From JABCYV01 sp035512155 (GTDB lineage: Bacteria; Acidobacteriota; Terriglobia; Terriglobales; Acidobacteriaceae): DNA of 64,000 bases. The translations under genes were made by a program, and so were the position numbers. Positions within the stretch are counted from its first letter, which is position 1. Each line of letters begins with the position of its first letter. The DNA is taken from assembly GCA_035512155.1 (NCBI GenBank), contig DATKEN010000168.1:1-64000 (forward strand), read 5' to 3'. The notes under the pieces are model-generated. The model was given only the letters and a program-made list of their open reading frames with translations, was not told the DNA's origin and ran no database searches. Positions 32,724 through 42,068 of this stretch are shown here, one piece after another.

Positions 32724-34343
32724 CTAGGGTTCGATTCCCGCGCTCAACTCTTCTGCCTGTTGCTCTGCCACTCGCGGATAAGCTGTCGGCTTTCGCCGGC
32801 GCAGATCGCCGGGCAATCGCGAGCCCATAAGCCACAGTCCCGCCGCGACAGCCCCGGCCCAAGTTATCGTTATCAGGCCCAGGGCTTCGAGATCTGCCAA
32901 ACGACTATTGTTGATCATCACTGCTCGCGAGACCCGGTAGCTCAGAAAACCCGCCAGCGCAGCGGTAATCGCAGCCTTTGCCAGTTCTCCCCAGGGTAAT
33001 TCGTAGGTTGGAACCAGTTTGTGCTGGCGCAGCAGGATAACCACGGCCAGAGTATTGGCGAGGATCCCGAAGTCGGAAGCGATCGCCAGTCCGACCGTGG
33101 AAAAGGCCCGGTATAACGCGGAGTACATGGGGATCGACGCCACCGTTATTATGCTGCTGGCTGCCATTGGCGTGAGGGTATTGCCGGCGGCATAAAACGC
33201 GCGCGAGTACAGACCTTGTGCTGCCCAGAAGGCAAGCGACAGCGAAAAGACGAAAAAGTAGGTCGCGGTTTGTTGACTATCTGAAAAGAGGAAACGCCCA
33301 CGGCGATAAACCAAGTCAATCAGGGGCAAGGCGGCGGCCATCATGAAACTCGTAGCCAGCAGTGAACTGGCGACGATACGGTAGACGGATCCGTTCACGG
33401 TCTCGCCGAACTCGCGCATCCTTTTTTCACCGAAAAGTTTCGCGAAGAATGGCAGGGAAGCCTGACTTGTAGCTTGACCTAGGACGGCGATGGGCACAGC
33501 AAACAGCCTCTTCGCATAGTTGAGCCGGGTAATGTCGCCGACACCGCTCGAGGCGAAGTAGCGCAGAATCCAATCGTCGGCGCTGACCAGCGAAACCCCT
33601 AGCATCAATGGAATGGAGAGCCGTACCCATTCGCGAAACGCCGGATTACGTACGTCAAACGAAATGCGGTATCCAGTCCCGATGCGCGCTGCTCCGATGG
33701 CATTTACGAGGAACGGCCCGAGAAAACTACCCAGAAGCGCTCCGTAAGCCAGCGACGCGATGCCAAGTCGCCGGGACAGCAAGACTCCTCCCAGGATGAT
33801 GGCAGCGTTGTAGAGCAGTGGACCGAAGGCCGGAAAAAGGAACAAGCGGCGGGAAAGCAGCACCGCCGAAACTACTCCACCGACATAGAAGAAAATCTGC
33901 GCGGGAAGAAGGATTCTGGTGAGGTGGACGCACAGTTCGAGTTGGTCTGGGCTAAAACCGCTGAAAAGGTGTCGCGAAATCTGGGGTGTAAACACTTCCG
34001 CCAGGAGTACGCCGCCTCCCAGCACGGCCGTCATCACCGTAATGATCACGGAAAAAGTCTTCTGTGCGTCCTGCTCCCTTTTTTCCGCGAGGAAACGAGT
34101 ATAGATGGAGACGAAGGTGATGGAAGCGGTTCCGCCGGCCACCAGATAATTCAGCCAGTCGGGGATCGTGAACCCAGCGACGTACGCGTCGGTCGCCGGC
34201 CCCGCGCCAAAAGCCCAGGCAATGTACGCCTCGCGAACGTAGCCAATGATCCTCGACAGCATCACCGCGGTCATCAGCAGCAGAGTGGCGGAGAAGGCGC
34301 TGTGCTGGTGCGACGGGCGGAGGAAGCGCAGCAGTTTGTTCAT
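32724..34343 (-). CDS. murJ: Lipid II flippase MurJ (MviN)
   Basis: A 539-residue MATE/MOP-type flippase with about fourteen membrane helices. The family opening is present (SRIIGYVREAYIAWAFGAGPATDAYVAGFTIPDWL, here residues 30-64), with Arg residues in the central cavity region (AEVFTPQISRHLFSG) and PxxxxQASLPFFAKL in the second half. It moves lipid II across the cytoplasmic membrane for peptidoglycan synthesis. Divergent from the aminotransferase gene with a 240-base gap in which no further gene was found. Confidence 0.92.
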   Translation of the reverse strand: MNKLLRFLRPSHQHSAFSATLLLMTAVMLSRIIGYVREAYIAWAFGAGPATDAYVAGFTIPDWLNYLVAGGTASITFVSIYTRFLAEKREQDAQKTFSVIITVMTAVLGGGVLLAEVFTPQISRHLFSGFSPDQLELCVHLTRILLPAQIFFYVGGVVSAVLLSRRLFLFPAFGPLLYNAAIILGGVLLSRRLGIASLAYGALLGSFLGPFLVNAIGAARIGTGYRISFDVRNPAFREWVRLSIPLMLGVSLVSADDWILRYFASSGVGDITRLNYAKRLFAVPIAVLGQATSQASLPFFAKLFGEKRMREFGETVNGSVYRIVASSLLATSFMMAAALPLIDLVYRRGRFLFSDSQQTATYFFVFSLSLAFWAAQGLYSRAFYAAGNTLTPMAASSIITVASIPMYSALYRAFSTVGLAIASDFGILANTLAVVILLRQHKLVPTYELPWGELAKAAITAALAGFLSYRVSRAVMINNSRLADLEALGLITITWAGAVAAGLWLMGSRLPGDLRRRKPTAYPRVAEQQAEELSAGIEP

Positions 34344-34583
34344 TTCAGCCGCAGGTTACGCAAATCCACACGGATTCGTCTTCGTTCATCGGCATGAAGC
34401 TACACGGCTCCCTGCAAGCCTAACAGAGACTTATGCTGACCAGTACGGCTGACACCGAGTTTGTAACCGGATAAAAATTCAAGTCGGCTGCTTTCCGCAA
34501 TGAAAATGCGTCTACCATCCGGCGGCCTTAAGGTGAGGCGCGCGCTTTGACACCAACTCTCGGCGAGCCGGATAATCCGAGCT

Positions 34584-35960
34584 GTGCCTGATTCCGTCGT
34601 GGTGCAGAACTCCCTTCGCTCCGCCGTCTTTAGACGGTCTTTCCTCAAGTCTCTCCCTGCTGCCGTTAGTGGGGAAGGAGTTTACGTATGGGACGCCGAA
34701 GGCAACCGCTATCTCGATTTTTCGGGATCAGCGGCGGTGAATTTCATCGGACACGGCGTCCATGAGATTACGGCCACCATGACTGAACAAGCTGAACAAC
34801 TGGAGTTTGTTCACACCAGCCAGTTCACAACTCCCGTGGCGGAACAATATGCGCAGGAGTTGCTGGAGTTTGCCGGGGACAATTTTCGCGGCGGCGCTGT
34901 GTATTTCACCTCCGGCGGCTCGGAGTCTGTCGAAACTGCGCTGAAGCTGGCTCGGCAGTATCAGGTGGAGATCGGGGAATCGAAACGTCATCAAATCCTA
35001 AGCCGGGTCCAGAGCTATCACGGATCCACTCTGGGGGCGCTCGCGGTTTCAGGCAACAAGCGGCGGCGCAAAATCTATCTGCCGATGGTGCGGGAGTTTA
35101 CTCACGTCGGAATGCCCTATTGCTATCGCTGCTCCTACGACTGTACGGACGGATGCCGCAACTGTGGGCAAGAATATGCGAACGAGTTAGAGCGTGCGAT
35201 CAATGCGGTAAACGGCGAGGCGGCGGCTTTTATCTTCGAGCCTGTGAGCGGTGCCACGTTGGGCGCGGTGCTGCCGCCGCCTGGGTATCTGCAAACCGTC
35301 GCGGATGTCTGCCGTCGCCATGGAGTCCTGCTGATCGCCGATGAAGTGATGACCGGCATGGGCCGCACCGGTCGCAACTTTGCGGTTGAACATTGGAGTG
35401 TGGTGCCGGATATTCTGGTCACGGCCAAAGGATTGTCCAGCGGCTATGCGTCGCTGGGAGCGGTGATCGCCACAAAAAAAGTAGTGGATGCGATAGCGAA
35501 CGGTTCGGGTGCCTTTCTGCATGGCTTTACTTACAACGCCCATCCCATTTCACTGGCGGCTGGCCGGGCGGTTCTCCGGTATCTGACAAAACTGAAGCTG
35601 GTACAGGCCTCGGATTCCGGTCATAACGGAACCACCGGGGCGAGCCTGCAGAAAGCATTGGAGACTCTTCGGGATTTAAATTGCGTCGGCGATGTGCGCG
35701 GCATCGGTTTGCTGTGGGGCGTGGAGTTCGTCTCCGACAAACAGAACAAGAAACCGTTCGCTCCAGAACTGAACCTTGCCGGAGGGGTTGGCGTCGCAGC
35801 AGCGAAGCGCGGGCTGCTCGTCTATCCCATGCAGGGCTGTGTCGACGGGATCTCAGGCGACCATCTGCTGATCGCGCCGCCGGCGGTGATTTCCGACAGC
35901 CAAATCGACTGGTCCATCACACAACTGCAGGAGGCAGTTCAGGAAGCGGCCGGAGCCTGA
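34584..35960 (+). CDS. Class III PLP-dependent aminotransferase
   Basis: A 458-residue fold-type I enzyme. Characteristic motifs are GSAAVNFIGHG near the N-terminus, FTSGGSESVETALKLARQYQ (phosphate and substrate site), ADEVMTGMGRTG, and TAKGLSSGYASLGAV with the pyridoxal-phosphate Lys, followed by TYNAHPISLAAGRAVLR. It also has a Cys-rich stretch (YCYRCSYDCTDGCRNCGQEY), frequently seen in a subgroup of these enzymes and possibly metal-binding. The substrate is unassigned; omega-amino acids or diamines are typical for the class. GTG start at 34584; a GTG at 34602 is possible. Confidence 0.88.
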   Translation: MPDSVVVQNSLRSAVFRRSFLKSLPAAVSGEGVYVWDAEGNRYLDFSGSAAVNFIGHGVHEITATMTEQAEQLEFVHTSQFTTPVAEQYAQELLEFAGDNFRGGAVYFTSGGSESVETALKLARQYQVEIGESKRHQILSRVQSYHGSTLGALAVSGNKRRRKIYLPMVREFTHVGMPYCYRCSYDCTDGCRNCGQEYANELERAINAVNGEAAAFIFEPVSGATLGAVLPPPGYLQTVADVCRRHGVLLIADEVMTGMGRTGRNFAVEHWSVVPDILVTAKGLSSGYASLGAVIATKKVVDAIANGSGAFLHGFTYNAHPISLAAGRAVLRYLTKLKLVQASDSGHNGTTGASLQKALETLRDLNCVGDVRGIGLLWGVEFVSDKQNKKPFAPELNLAGGVGVAAAKRGLLVYPMQGCVDGISGDHLLIAPPAVISDSQIDWSITQLQEAVQEAAGA

Positions 35961-36120
35961 CCTCGTCAATCAGCCAATCAAAGTTATCCAAGCTAGTATC
36001 TGCTGCGTTTTCAACGACCTCCCGGATGACTTTTGTTTGCTCAGAGCTTTACCTGCTATGCATTGGCAGCCTTGGCCTTCCGGGGCAAATTGGCTACTCG
36101 AGAGCACCCTGGAGGCGGCA

Positions 36121-36846
36121 ATGGCTAGTTCAATCGTTGATTTCTGCGAGCAGGCCAACCCGACTGTTCTGAGCGAAGTACGTCGGACGAAGTTTCACAA
36201 TGCGAGCCGGATACAACGGAGCTTGGTGGCGGCCGCGGAGAAGCGGGCGCTGGTCTGGATGGCGGAACGCATCCCCCCATGGATCAACTCCGACCACCTG
36301 ACCGGACTTGGATTCGGTGCTCAGGTGATGGCCGGAGTCAGCTATGCGCTGGCGCGCTGGAATCGTTATTGGCTGCTGGCCGGGATTGTCTTTCTCGCGC
36401 TGAACTGGCTCGGGGACAGTCTCGATGGCACGTTGGCACGGGTGCGACAGCACCACCGTCCACGGTACGGGTTTTATGTGGACCACATCGTCGACAGCTT
36501 CGGCGCCCTGGCGCTGATGGGCGGACTGGCATTGTCGGGTTACATGCATCCTTATGTTGCCATTGGTCTACTGCTGGCATTTTTGTTGCTTTCAATTCAG
36601 TCTTATCTCGCCACTTACACGCTCGGCGAGTTTCAACTTTCGTTCTGGAATTTTGGGCCGACCGAACTGCGAATCCTGCTAGCCGTGGGCAACCTCGCGC
36701 TGTTGCGCTGGCCCATTGTTCTCCACGGAAATTACCGGCTATTTGATATTGGCGGCGCAATCGGTTTGATCGGGATGTCCGCGATGCTGATCTTCTTCTC
36801 TGTGCGCAACACTTATCGGCTTTACATGCAGGAGCGAATCCCATGA
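36121..36846 (+). CDS. CDP-alcohol phosphatidyltransferase family membrane protein
   Basis: A 241-residue integral membrane protein. The family motif is intact: G-D-S-L-D-G-T-L-A-R-V at about 100-111, then GFYVDHIVDS, giving the D-x2-D-G-x2-A-R-x8-G-x3-D-x3-D pattern that binds metal and CDP-alcohol. The transferred head group and acceptor are not predictable (phosphatidylglycerol, inositol, or glycan types). GGAGG lies five bases before this ATG, which decides the start over an upstream one at 36037. The following GtrA gene overlaps its end by four bases. Confidence 0.9.
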   Translation: MASSIVDFCEQANPTVLSEVRRTKFHNASRIQRSLVAAAEKRALVWMAERIPPWINSDHLTGLGFGAQVMAGVSYALARWNRYWLLAGIVFLALNWLGDSLDGTLARVRQHHRPRYGFYVDHIVDSFGALALMGGLALSGYMHPYVAIGLLLAFLLLSIQSYLATYTLGEFQLSFWNFGPTELRILLAVGNLALLRWPIVLHGNYRLFDIGGAIGLIGMSAMLIFFSVRNTYRLYMQERIP

Positions 36847-37271
36847 CGGCTGCCACTTGGCGGAGCACAGGGACGCGTTGGCTGAAGTTCAACCTTGTCG
36901 GTGGAATCGGAGTCGGCGTGCAGTTGCTGGTGCTGGGCACCTTACGGACGGGGTTTCAGGTCGACTATCTGGTCGCGACGGCTCTGGCAGTTGAGGCAGC
37001 CGTTGTACACAACTTCTTTTGGCACGAGAGGTTCACCTGGGCGGACCGGACAGCGAAGTCGCGGCTTATGCGTTTTATCAAATTCAATCTGACCACTGGG
37101 TTGGTTTCAATTCTGGGTAATGTGGCCTTGATGAAGATGTTCGCCGGTATCTTCCACATGCAATACCTGGTGGCGAACATGACCACAATCGCAGCCTGCT
37201 CTTTAGTCAATTTTGCAGTGAGTGATCGATTTGTATTTCGGAGCCATTTGCAATTGGAGAGGAAATGCTAG
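36843..37271 (+). CDS. GtrA family membrane protein
   Basis: A 142-residue protein with four hydrophobic segments. The family core KFNLVGGIGVGVQLLVL, HNFFWHERFTWADR, FIKFNLTTGLVSILGN and ACSLVNFAVSDRFVF is clear; GtrA proteins are thought to flip or transfer bactoprenol-linked sugars or related lipids. The ATG overlaps the preceding TGA (ATGA), showing coupling to the CDP-alcohol phosphatidyltransferase and suggesting a shared lipid or glycan step. Confidence 0.88.
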   Translation: MTAATWRSTGTRWLKFNLVGGIGVGVQLLVLGTLRTGFQVDYLVATALAVEAAVVHNFFWHERFTWADRTAKSRLMRFIKFNLTTGLVSILGNVALMKMFAGIFHMQYLVANMTTIAACSLVNFAVSDRFVFRSHLQLERKC

Positions 37272-37735
37272 AGCGCGGATTCGCACCTGCCCCCAACATT
37301 TCATAGTAAGTCCTTTGCTGTTCGGCGGATGCAGATGCCATCGGCCGCCAGATGAATTAACTAAGGATCCCGTGACGGGAGCGGAAGCTCAGATCCTAGC
37401 CGAGCCAAATTTCAACAGCTCATCCCGACTGCGCCATCGCTTTCCGCATCAAAGGGGTAAAAATCCTCTAAATACTGCCGAAGCCTCGAAAAGCTCTTGG
37501 ATTAAGGTGAAAGATGGTTTATCTTGGCCGACACGGAAGCAGGGACCGGGAGGCAACGAACAGAAGATTCAGGGGCTAAGCTTCGATTTCAGCGAAGGAT
37601 CTGTGACGAATTCGCGGTTATTGGGGTCGGGAGCGGGTCGGCCAAGCTGCTCAGGTGAGGCGACGAGTCGTTCTGTTCTTCAGATCGCTAGAATTAGTGG
37701 CAAGTGTCTCGAAGGTTCCCAGAGGGCTCCCAGCC
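37272..37735. other. 464-base non-coding gap
   Basis: No gene is supported here. Open frames crossing the gap lack ribosome sites and family signals. The area holds a few weak hairpins and a GC-rich purine-rich segment (37520-37590) but I could not fit a c-di-GMP, cobalamin or other known riboswitch. It is the likely promoter and leader region of the large exported protein gene at 37736. Confidence 0.45.
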
Positions 37736-40700
37736 ATGAAATCTCCTCTTTTTTACCTGCCCACGTTTCTCGTATCAGTTTTCCTGTTCATATTCTTCGG
37801 CTTTTCAGCCCACGCCCTAAGCGGAGCCGCCGCGGTTTCGCCTCCCCCGGACACGAAAGGGGGACAGGAGGCGAAGCCGGAAGTGCCAACACCCTCGTCC
37901 ACAGGTGAACTGGTCATTCCTGGTCCGCTGCGATCTTTTCTACGCATGGCCGCCATCAGCCAAAAGACTTCGCCGGAAGAAGTCTTGCCGCTGTTAGGTC
38001 GACAGGTTTTCTCGGAAGGTTATCGCAGCGGCAGACCGACTGAGTATCTGATTCTATTGAGCCGCTACGTGAATCAGGCCCGAGAATTGACGTCATTGGC
38101 GGGTGCGGGCGGCGCAATTCGTGTTTCGAACTGCGAAGAGGCGAGAACTCTACTTCCCATCCTCGGCTATCGCTTCGGACGCGAGTGCGGGCAAGGTAGC
38201 ACGTTCTTAGTGACCGCCGATCCGGAGAGAGCCTTCGTCACTATAGACTCGGGCTTCCCGCTACCGGCGCTCGAGGAGGCGCTACAAGCTGGCCAGCCAT
38301 TCGTTTATCCATTCCCCGCGTCTCAGGTTCCACTGCTGTTTTCGCAGGCCGATTGGGTGGCCGTGGCCAAAGAAGGAAACAAGGGCGCAAACGACCTCGT
38401 GGACGCACTTTTGCGTGACCCCGCTCTGGCTCGCCTTTACTGGGCTCTAGCTCGCACTGACGCCGAAACCAGAGAGGCCTTAAAGCAATCGATCGGTCTC
38501 GGGAAACTGCTTCCCTTCGCTGCCGTCCTCGATTTCTATGGAAGTCATATCTGTGTCCGCTCGGGGCGGGTTGTCGTGCCTGGGGGATCAGGCGCCGAGT
38601 CGGTTTGGAAGGATTTGGTGGGCGCGAGCCCGGAGTCGCCGGCAGAGTTTGTTCCGCGATTATTAGCGAAGGACAAGGGCTGGCTGGCTGCGTACTTCGA
38701 TGCCCTGGCCCGAGTTAATCAAACACAGCAGGCGCACTTTACCGAAGCCCACCGGCTGAAGCGTTTCTACGAAGCCTTTCGCGCGCCCGACGCCTCCGCC
38801 GATGCCGCCAGGCCGGTGTTTCGGCCGTCTCCAGGACTTTTGCTGCTGGTGACCCGCCTGCAGTGGGAACCTTCGGGCGAGCCTCACGTCCCGGGAAATC
38901 TGGAGGTGTGGAAGGAGATTCTCCGCCAGAAGACGGATTCCAAAATTATCCGCGACTGGGGAAAGCGGGCCGGGCATGGGAACCACCCCGAGCAACTGGT
39001 GGAAGCGATGTTCGCTATTTCCCGGGCCGATACGGAATTGGGGCCTCTGCAAGCCTACCTGATGTTGAGTGAACTGGATCACAGGAGATCCCCGGACAAG
39101 CCCCTGAGTCCACAGATCGTCCTCTTGATGGGTAGCAAGTTTGCTCAGTTCAGCAATCAGTACCTGGTCTTTTCCGAGTTTCCGGATTTGAGCGATGCAT
39201 CCGTTAATCGCTTTCTGAATGTGGCCGAGGCCATTGACAAGATTCCCAACCATACGTTGCGAGGCAACGCCATGGGGACCTTCCAGGCCACAATCGGCCT
39301 TTGGCAAATTCTGGCTCGTCAAGGAGAGATTTCGAGCGCCTCGCTGAATGAATCCTGGCAGGGAGTCATTAAGCCCTTCGGAAAGGTCGGCTCCCCCAAT
39401 CAGCTATTCGACGCCGGCCGCGACTCATTGAGAGAACTGCTGCTGGCTGCAACCGGCAAACCCAGCGGTTCCCAGGATGAAATCATCGATTTGCTCGCTG
39501 GTCCTTTTCAGGTAAGTCCAGAATCCCAGCGCATCCATCAGGAACTGGCCAGCGGAATTCGATCGGTGTTGGACGGTCAGCGTTTGGTTTCTCTCGATAC
39601 GCTGTTGGCACTGGGCAACGGTATAAATGAAATGGCACGAGGAGAACCAGTGGGCGACAGGCTGGTTCCGCTGGCGGCACAACTTCGGGAATTCGAGATG
39701 CCCCGTCCGATCTTTAGTGGAAGTGAGAGAACGCAATGGGCGGCGGGAATTTACAACAACCGTCACACTGAATTGCAGATGCGAACCGATTTGATAAAGA
39801 TGATCAAGTCGCCTGGTTCGCCCGTGCAACTGGAAGAGGCGCGCGGCCAACTTGCTCCTTTCCTGCGAGATACTTTGGTAGGCCTGAACTATGCCTACTA
39901 CGAACCGCCCGGCGCCCAGGCCTTGCATCACAACCCGCTTTTCGTCCGCTCCCATGACTTCGCGGGAGAAACTGTTTCGGGCGTGGAACGACTCTGGCAA
40001 GCACCTCAAATGTTCGGCGAGGGTTCCCCTGCCGGCGGCGGTGCCCATCTCGTTGGTTCACTCGCCGATTTGCCCTATGTTCTGGCTCAGGTGGAACAGG
40101 ACTTCATTGCGCCGGAAAATGTCCAGGCACTGATCTGGAGAGAGTTGGTGCCGGGTCTTTTGAGTAGTGCGACATTACCGCGCTGGTGGAGCGTCAGCCG
40201 GAATGAGCTCCACGCCGTCACGCTCTATCAGAAATCGGGAGAAGAGCTTTTGACGGCGTCCATCGAGAACGAAAACCTACGGGCACAGGTGATGAATATC
40301 CTCTCCGATCGCATGGTGCCGCAAAGGTCGGAACGAGTAGGGCAGGCTCTGCGCACCGGGCGCTTGGAAGAGTTAATTCCTCGAATGATGCCGGCCGATA
40401 CATTTTATCTGGCCGCGGAGTATCGTCGAAACTTTCCCGGTCAGACTGATTCCTTCGGACCAGCCGGTCACGAGTTGGAAACTCTCTGCCGCAAGTATCC
40501 CGCGGAAATCAACTGGGAACGGCTATCGCAGGACTTCGGCGTGCCGCATCCGATTTTGACGCAAAGTTATGCTCGCGAGCTGCTGAACTTAAAACCATTC
40601 CCCGCGTTTGAGGGGTATTCCAGCCGGCTGTTGGCTGAGTCGTGGGATTCCAGCAATTTGTACTGGGCTCGCCTGGCGGACGAAATGGGCTATTCACCGG

Positions 40701-40873
40701 TGATGTTAAACCGTCTCGTTCCCCAACTGACCCGCCGCATGATCGAGAAGATCTTTGCTACCGACTTCGAAGATTGGCCGGCAATACTTCGCGCCATGCG
40801 AGAAACTGGGGAGGAGTTTCGGCAGGGCAAGATTGCCTTAGTATCGGCCCCCGGCACCGCCTCCCGGCCCTAG
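37736..40873 (+). CDS. 1045-residue exported protein of unknown function
   Basis: Begins with a signal peptide (MKSPLFYLPTFLVSVFLFIF, cleavage near the AHALSG region at about 25-28). The rest has no membrane segments and reads as an all-alpha protein with long helical stretches, many Trp-containing motifs (DADWVAVAKEGN-like QADWVAVAKEG, EVWKEILRQK, WERLSQDFGV) and an Asp/Arg-rich part. I know related sequences only as hypothetical proteins in acidobacteria; no catalytic motif or named domain is visible. An ATG at 37655 is in frame but the one at 37736 starts the signal peptide. Followed by a VWA gene and an amidohydrolase gene on the same strand. Confidence 0.65.
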   Translation: MKSPLFYLPTFLVSVFLFIFFGFSAHALSGAAAVSPPPDTKGGQEAKPEVPTPSSTGELVIPGPLRSFLRMAAISQKTSPEEVLPLLGRQVFSEGYRSGRPTEYLILLSRYVNQARELTSLAGAGGAIRVSNCEEARTLLPILGYRFGRECGQGSTFLVTADPERAFVTIDSGFPLPALEEALQAGQPFVYPFPASQVPLLFSQADWVAVAKEGNKGANDLVDALLRDPALARLYWALARTDAETREALKQSIGLGKLLPFAAVLDFYGSHICVRSGRVVVPGGSGAESVWKDLVGASPESPAEFVPRLLAKDKGWLAAYFDALARVNQTQQAHFTEAHRLKRFYEAFRAPDASADAARPVFRPSPGLLLLVTRLQWEPSGEPHVPGNLEVWKEILRQKTDSKIIRDWGKRAGHGNHPEQLVEAMFAISRADTELGPLQAYLMLSELDHRRSPDKPLSPQIVLLMGSKFAQFSNQYLVFSEFPDLSDASVNRFLNVAEAIDKIPNHTLRGNAMGTFQATIGLWQILARQGEISSASLNESWQGVIKPFGKVGSPNQLFDAGRDSLRELLLAATGKPSGSQDEIIDLLAGPFQVSPESQRIHQELASGIRSVLDGQRLVSLDTLLALGNGINEMARGEPVGDRLVPLAAQLREFEMPRPIFSGSERTQWAAGIYNNRHTELQMRTDLIKMIKSPGSPVQLEEARGQLAPFLRDTLVGLNYAYYEPPGAQALHHNPLFVRSHDFAGETVSGVERLWQAPQMFGEGSPAGGGAHLVGSLADLPYVLAQVEQDFIAPENVQALIWRELVPGLLSSATLPRWWSVSRNELHAVTLYQKSGEELLTASIENENLRAQVMNILSDRMVPQRSERVGQALRTGRLEELIPRMMPADTFYLAAEYRRNFPGQTDSFGPAGHELETLCRKYPAEINWERLSQDFGVPHPILTQSYARELLNLKPFPAFEGYSSRLLAESWDSSNLYWARLADEMGYSPVMLNRLVPQLTRRMIEKIFATDFEDWPAILRAMRETGEEFRQGKIALVSAPGTASRP

Positions 40874-40949
40874 CTGGTTTTTCCGGAAGGCGGCGGCCCT
40901 GATCGTGTTTTGTTGTCATAAGACTTTCATGGGAAGGCGCAACCAGAAA

Positions 40950-42035
40950 ATGATGACCAAAAGATATTTTCTATTTCTTTGGCTGCTCCTTGGCCTGCTT
41001 TCGTTGCCCGGTACGACCGCACGCAGTCAGGAGGGCGAGCCCCACATCAGAGTTAACGTTAACTTAGTGCAGTTGAATGTGGCGGTCACAGACAACAAAG
41101 GGAATTACGTCACCGGGCTTCGTCCTCAGGACTTCGCCATCAGCGAGGACCGTATTCCGCAAACCATTGCCACGTTTGGCGAGGGTAACGAGCCAGTCCG
41201 TCGATTGGTGGACATACCGCCGTTGGAAGACAAGACTGCGTCGCAATCCGAAGCTCAAGCGCACGCTTCCAATCAACGGGGATCTGCCGGAGATGCTCCG
41301 GCGACCTTAGGTTCGCTGGTGGCCGGAGCTAACGTTTTCATACTCTTCGACACCAGCAACTATATGTACCGTGGGTTTGTGTTCGCGCAGGACGCCATCG
41401 CGGATTTCGTACGCTCCCTGGAAAGCGCAGACCGCGTTGCTTTCTACTCCTACAGCCGCGACCTTTCCCGAGCAGCCCCGCTGACCTCCGACCGGTCGCA
41501 CGTTTTACGCGGAGTTCGTACCACTGTGGCCGGGGACGATGCCGCGCTCTATAACTGTCTGTTGCTGACCGTAAAAGATGCGGCGCAATACACGGGAAGA
41601 AAAGTGGTGGTAGTTTTCTCGAATGGTCCCGACAATGCCAGCATGGTGCCTCCGGAGGATGTCGCCGAGCTGGCGCAGTCCACCGGGACTGCCATTTACA
41701 TGATAAGCACGCAGGAAGCCAAGTTGGAGCCAGTCTCCACTGCTGTCTTTGAGCGGATGACCACGGCAACGGGCGGAAAAGCCTATTTTGCTAAGAATTG
41801 GAGAGACGAAAAACGCGCCTTTGCCTCCATCCGCGATGACCTGGCGCATCTTTATTCTCTCAGCTACTATCCTCAACCAAATCCCAACCGTGGCTGGCGC
41901 GCCATCACGGTGAGATTGGTGGGCGACCGCTTGAAGAAATACCACATACGAACGCGCGATGGGTACCGTCTGCAACCGACCCGATTCTCTGCGGCGAGCG
42001 CTGCGGAGTCTCTCTCGGAGTCGGCCTCGCGGTAA
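40950..42035 (+). CDS. VWFA-related secreted protein (acidobacterial type)
   Basis: About 361 residues. A signal peptide (about 1-27, ending at ARSQ) is followed by VNLVQLNVAVTDNKGNYVTG and LRPQDFAISEDRIPQTIATF, the N-terminal part typical of acidobacterial VWFA-related proteins, then a von Willebrand A domain (about 120-325). The MIDAS start reads DTSNYM rather than DxSxS, so one metal ligand is replaced by Tyr and ion binding is doubtful. Likely involved in adhesion or protein interaction outside the membrane. Start chosen at ATG 40950; ATG 40953 also possible. Confidence 0.8.
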   Translation: MMTKRYFLFLWLLLGLLSLPGTTARSQEGEPHIRVNVNLVQLNVAVTDNKGNYVTGLRPQDFAISEDRIPQTIATFGEGNEPVRRLVDIPPLEDKTASQSEAQAHASNQRGSAGDAPATLGSLVAGANVFILFDTSNYMYRGFVFAQDAIADFVRSLESADRVAFYSYSRDLSRAAPLTSDRSHVLRGVRTTVAGDDAALYNCLLLTVKDAAQYTGRKVVVVFSNGPDNASMVPPEDVAELAQSTGTAIYMISTQEAKLEPVSTAVFERMTTATGGKAYFAKNWRDEKRAFASIRDDLAHLYSLSYYPQPNPNRGWRAITVRLVGDRLKKYHIRTRDGYRLQPTRFSAASAAESLSESASR

Positions 42036-42068
42036 CTTCGTGCATCCTCTGCGGCGATTCGCTCAAAT

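Noticed and set aside
32695..32760. tRNA T-arm-like stretch (GGTTCGATTCC)
   Set aside because: The bases are the end of the murJ coding sequence read from the other strand; no acceptor or anticodon arm pairs around it.
37272..37735. Riboswitch such as c-di-GMP type in the gap before the large exported protein
   Set aside because: Conserved core elements could not be aligned by eye; no consistent pairing was found.
37222..37908. Long plus-strand open frame of about 228 codons
   Set aside because: It begins inside the GtrA gene and ends inside the large exported protein gene, without ribosome site or recognisable composition; treated as chance.
38663..39322. 219-codon minus-strand open frame opposite the large exported protein
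   Set aside because: Shadow of the 1045-residue gene, without start signals.
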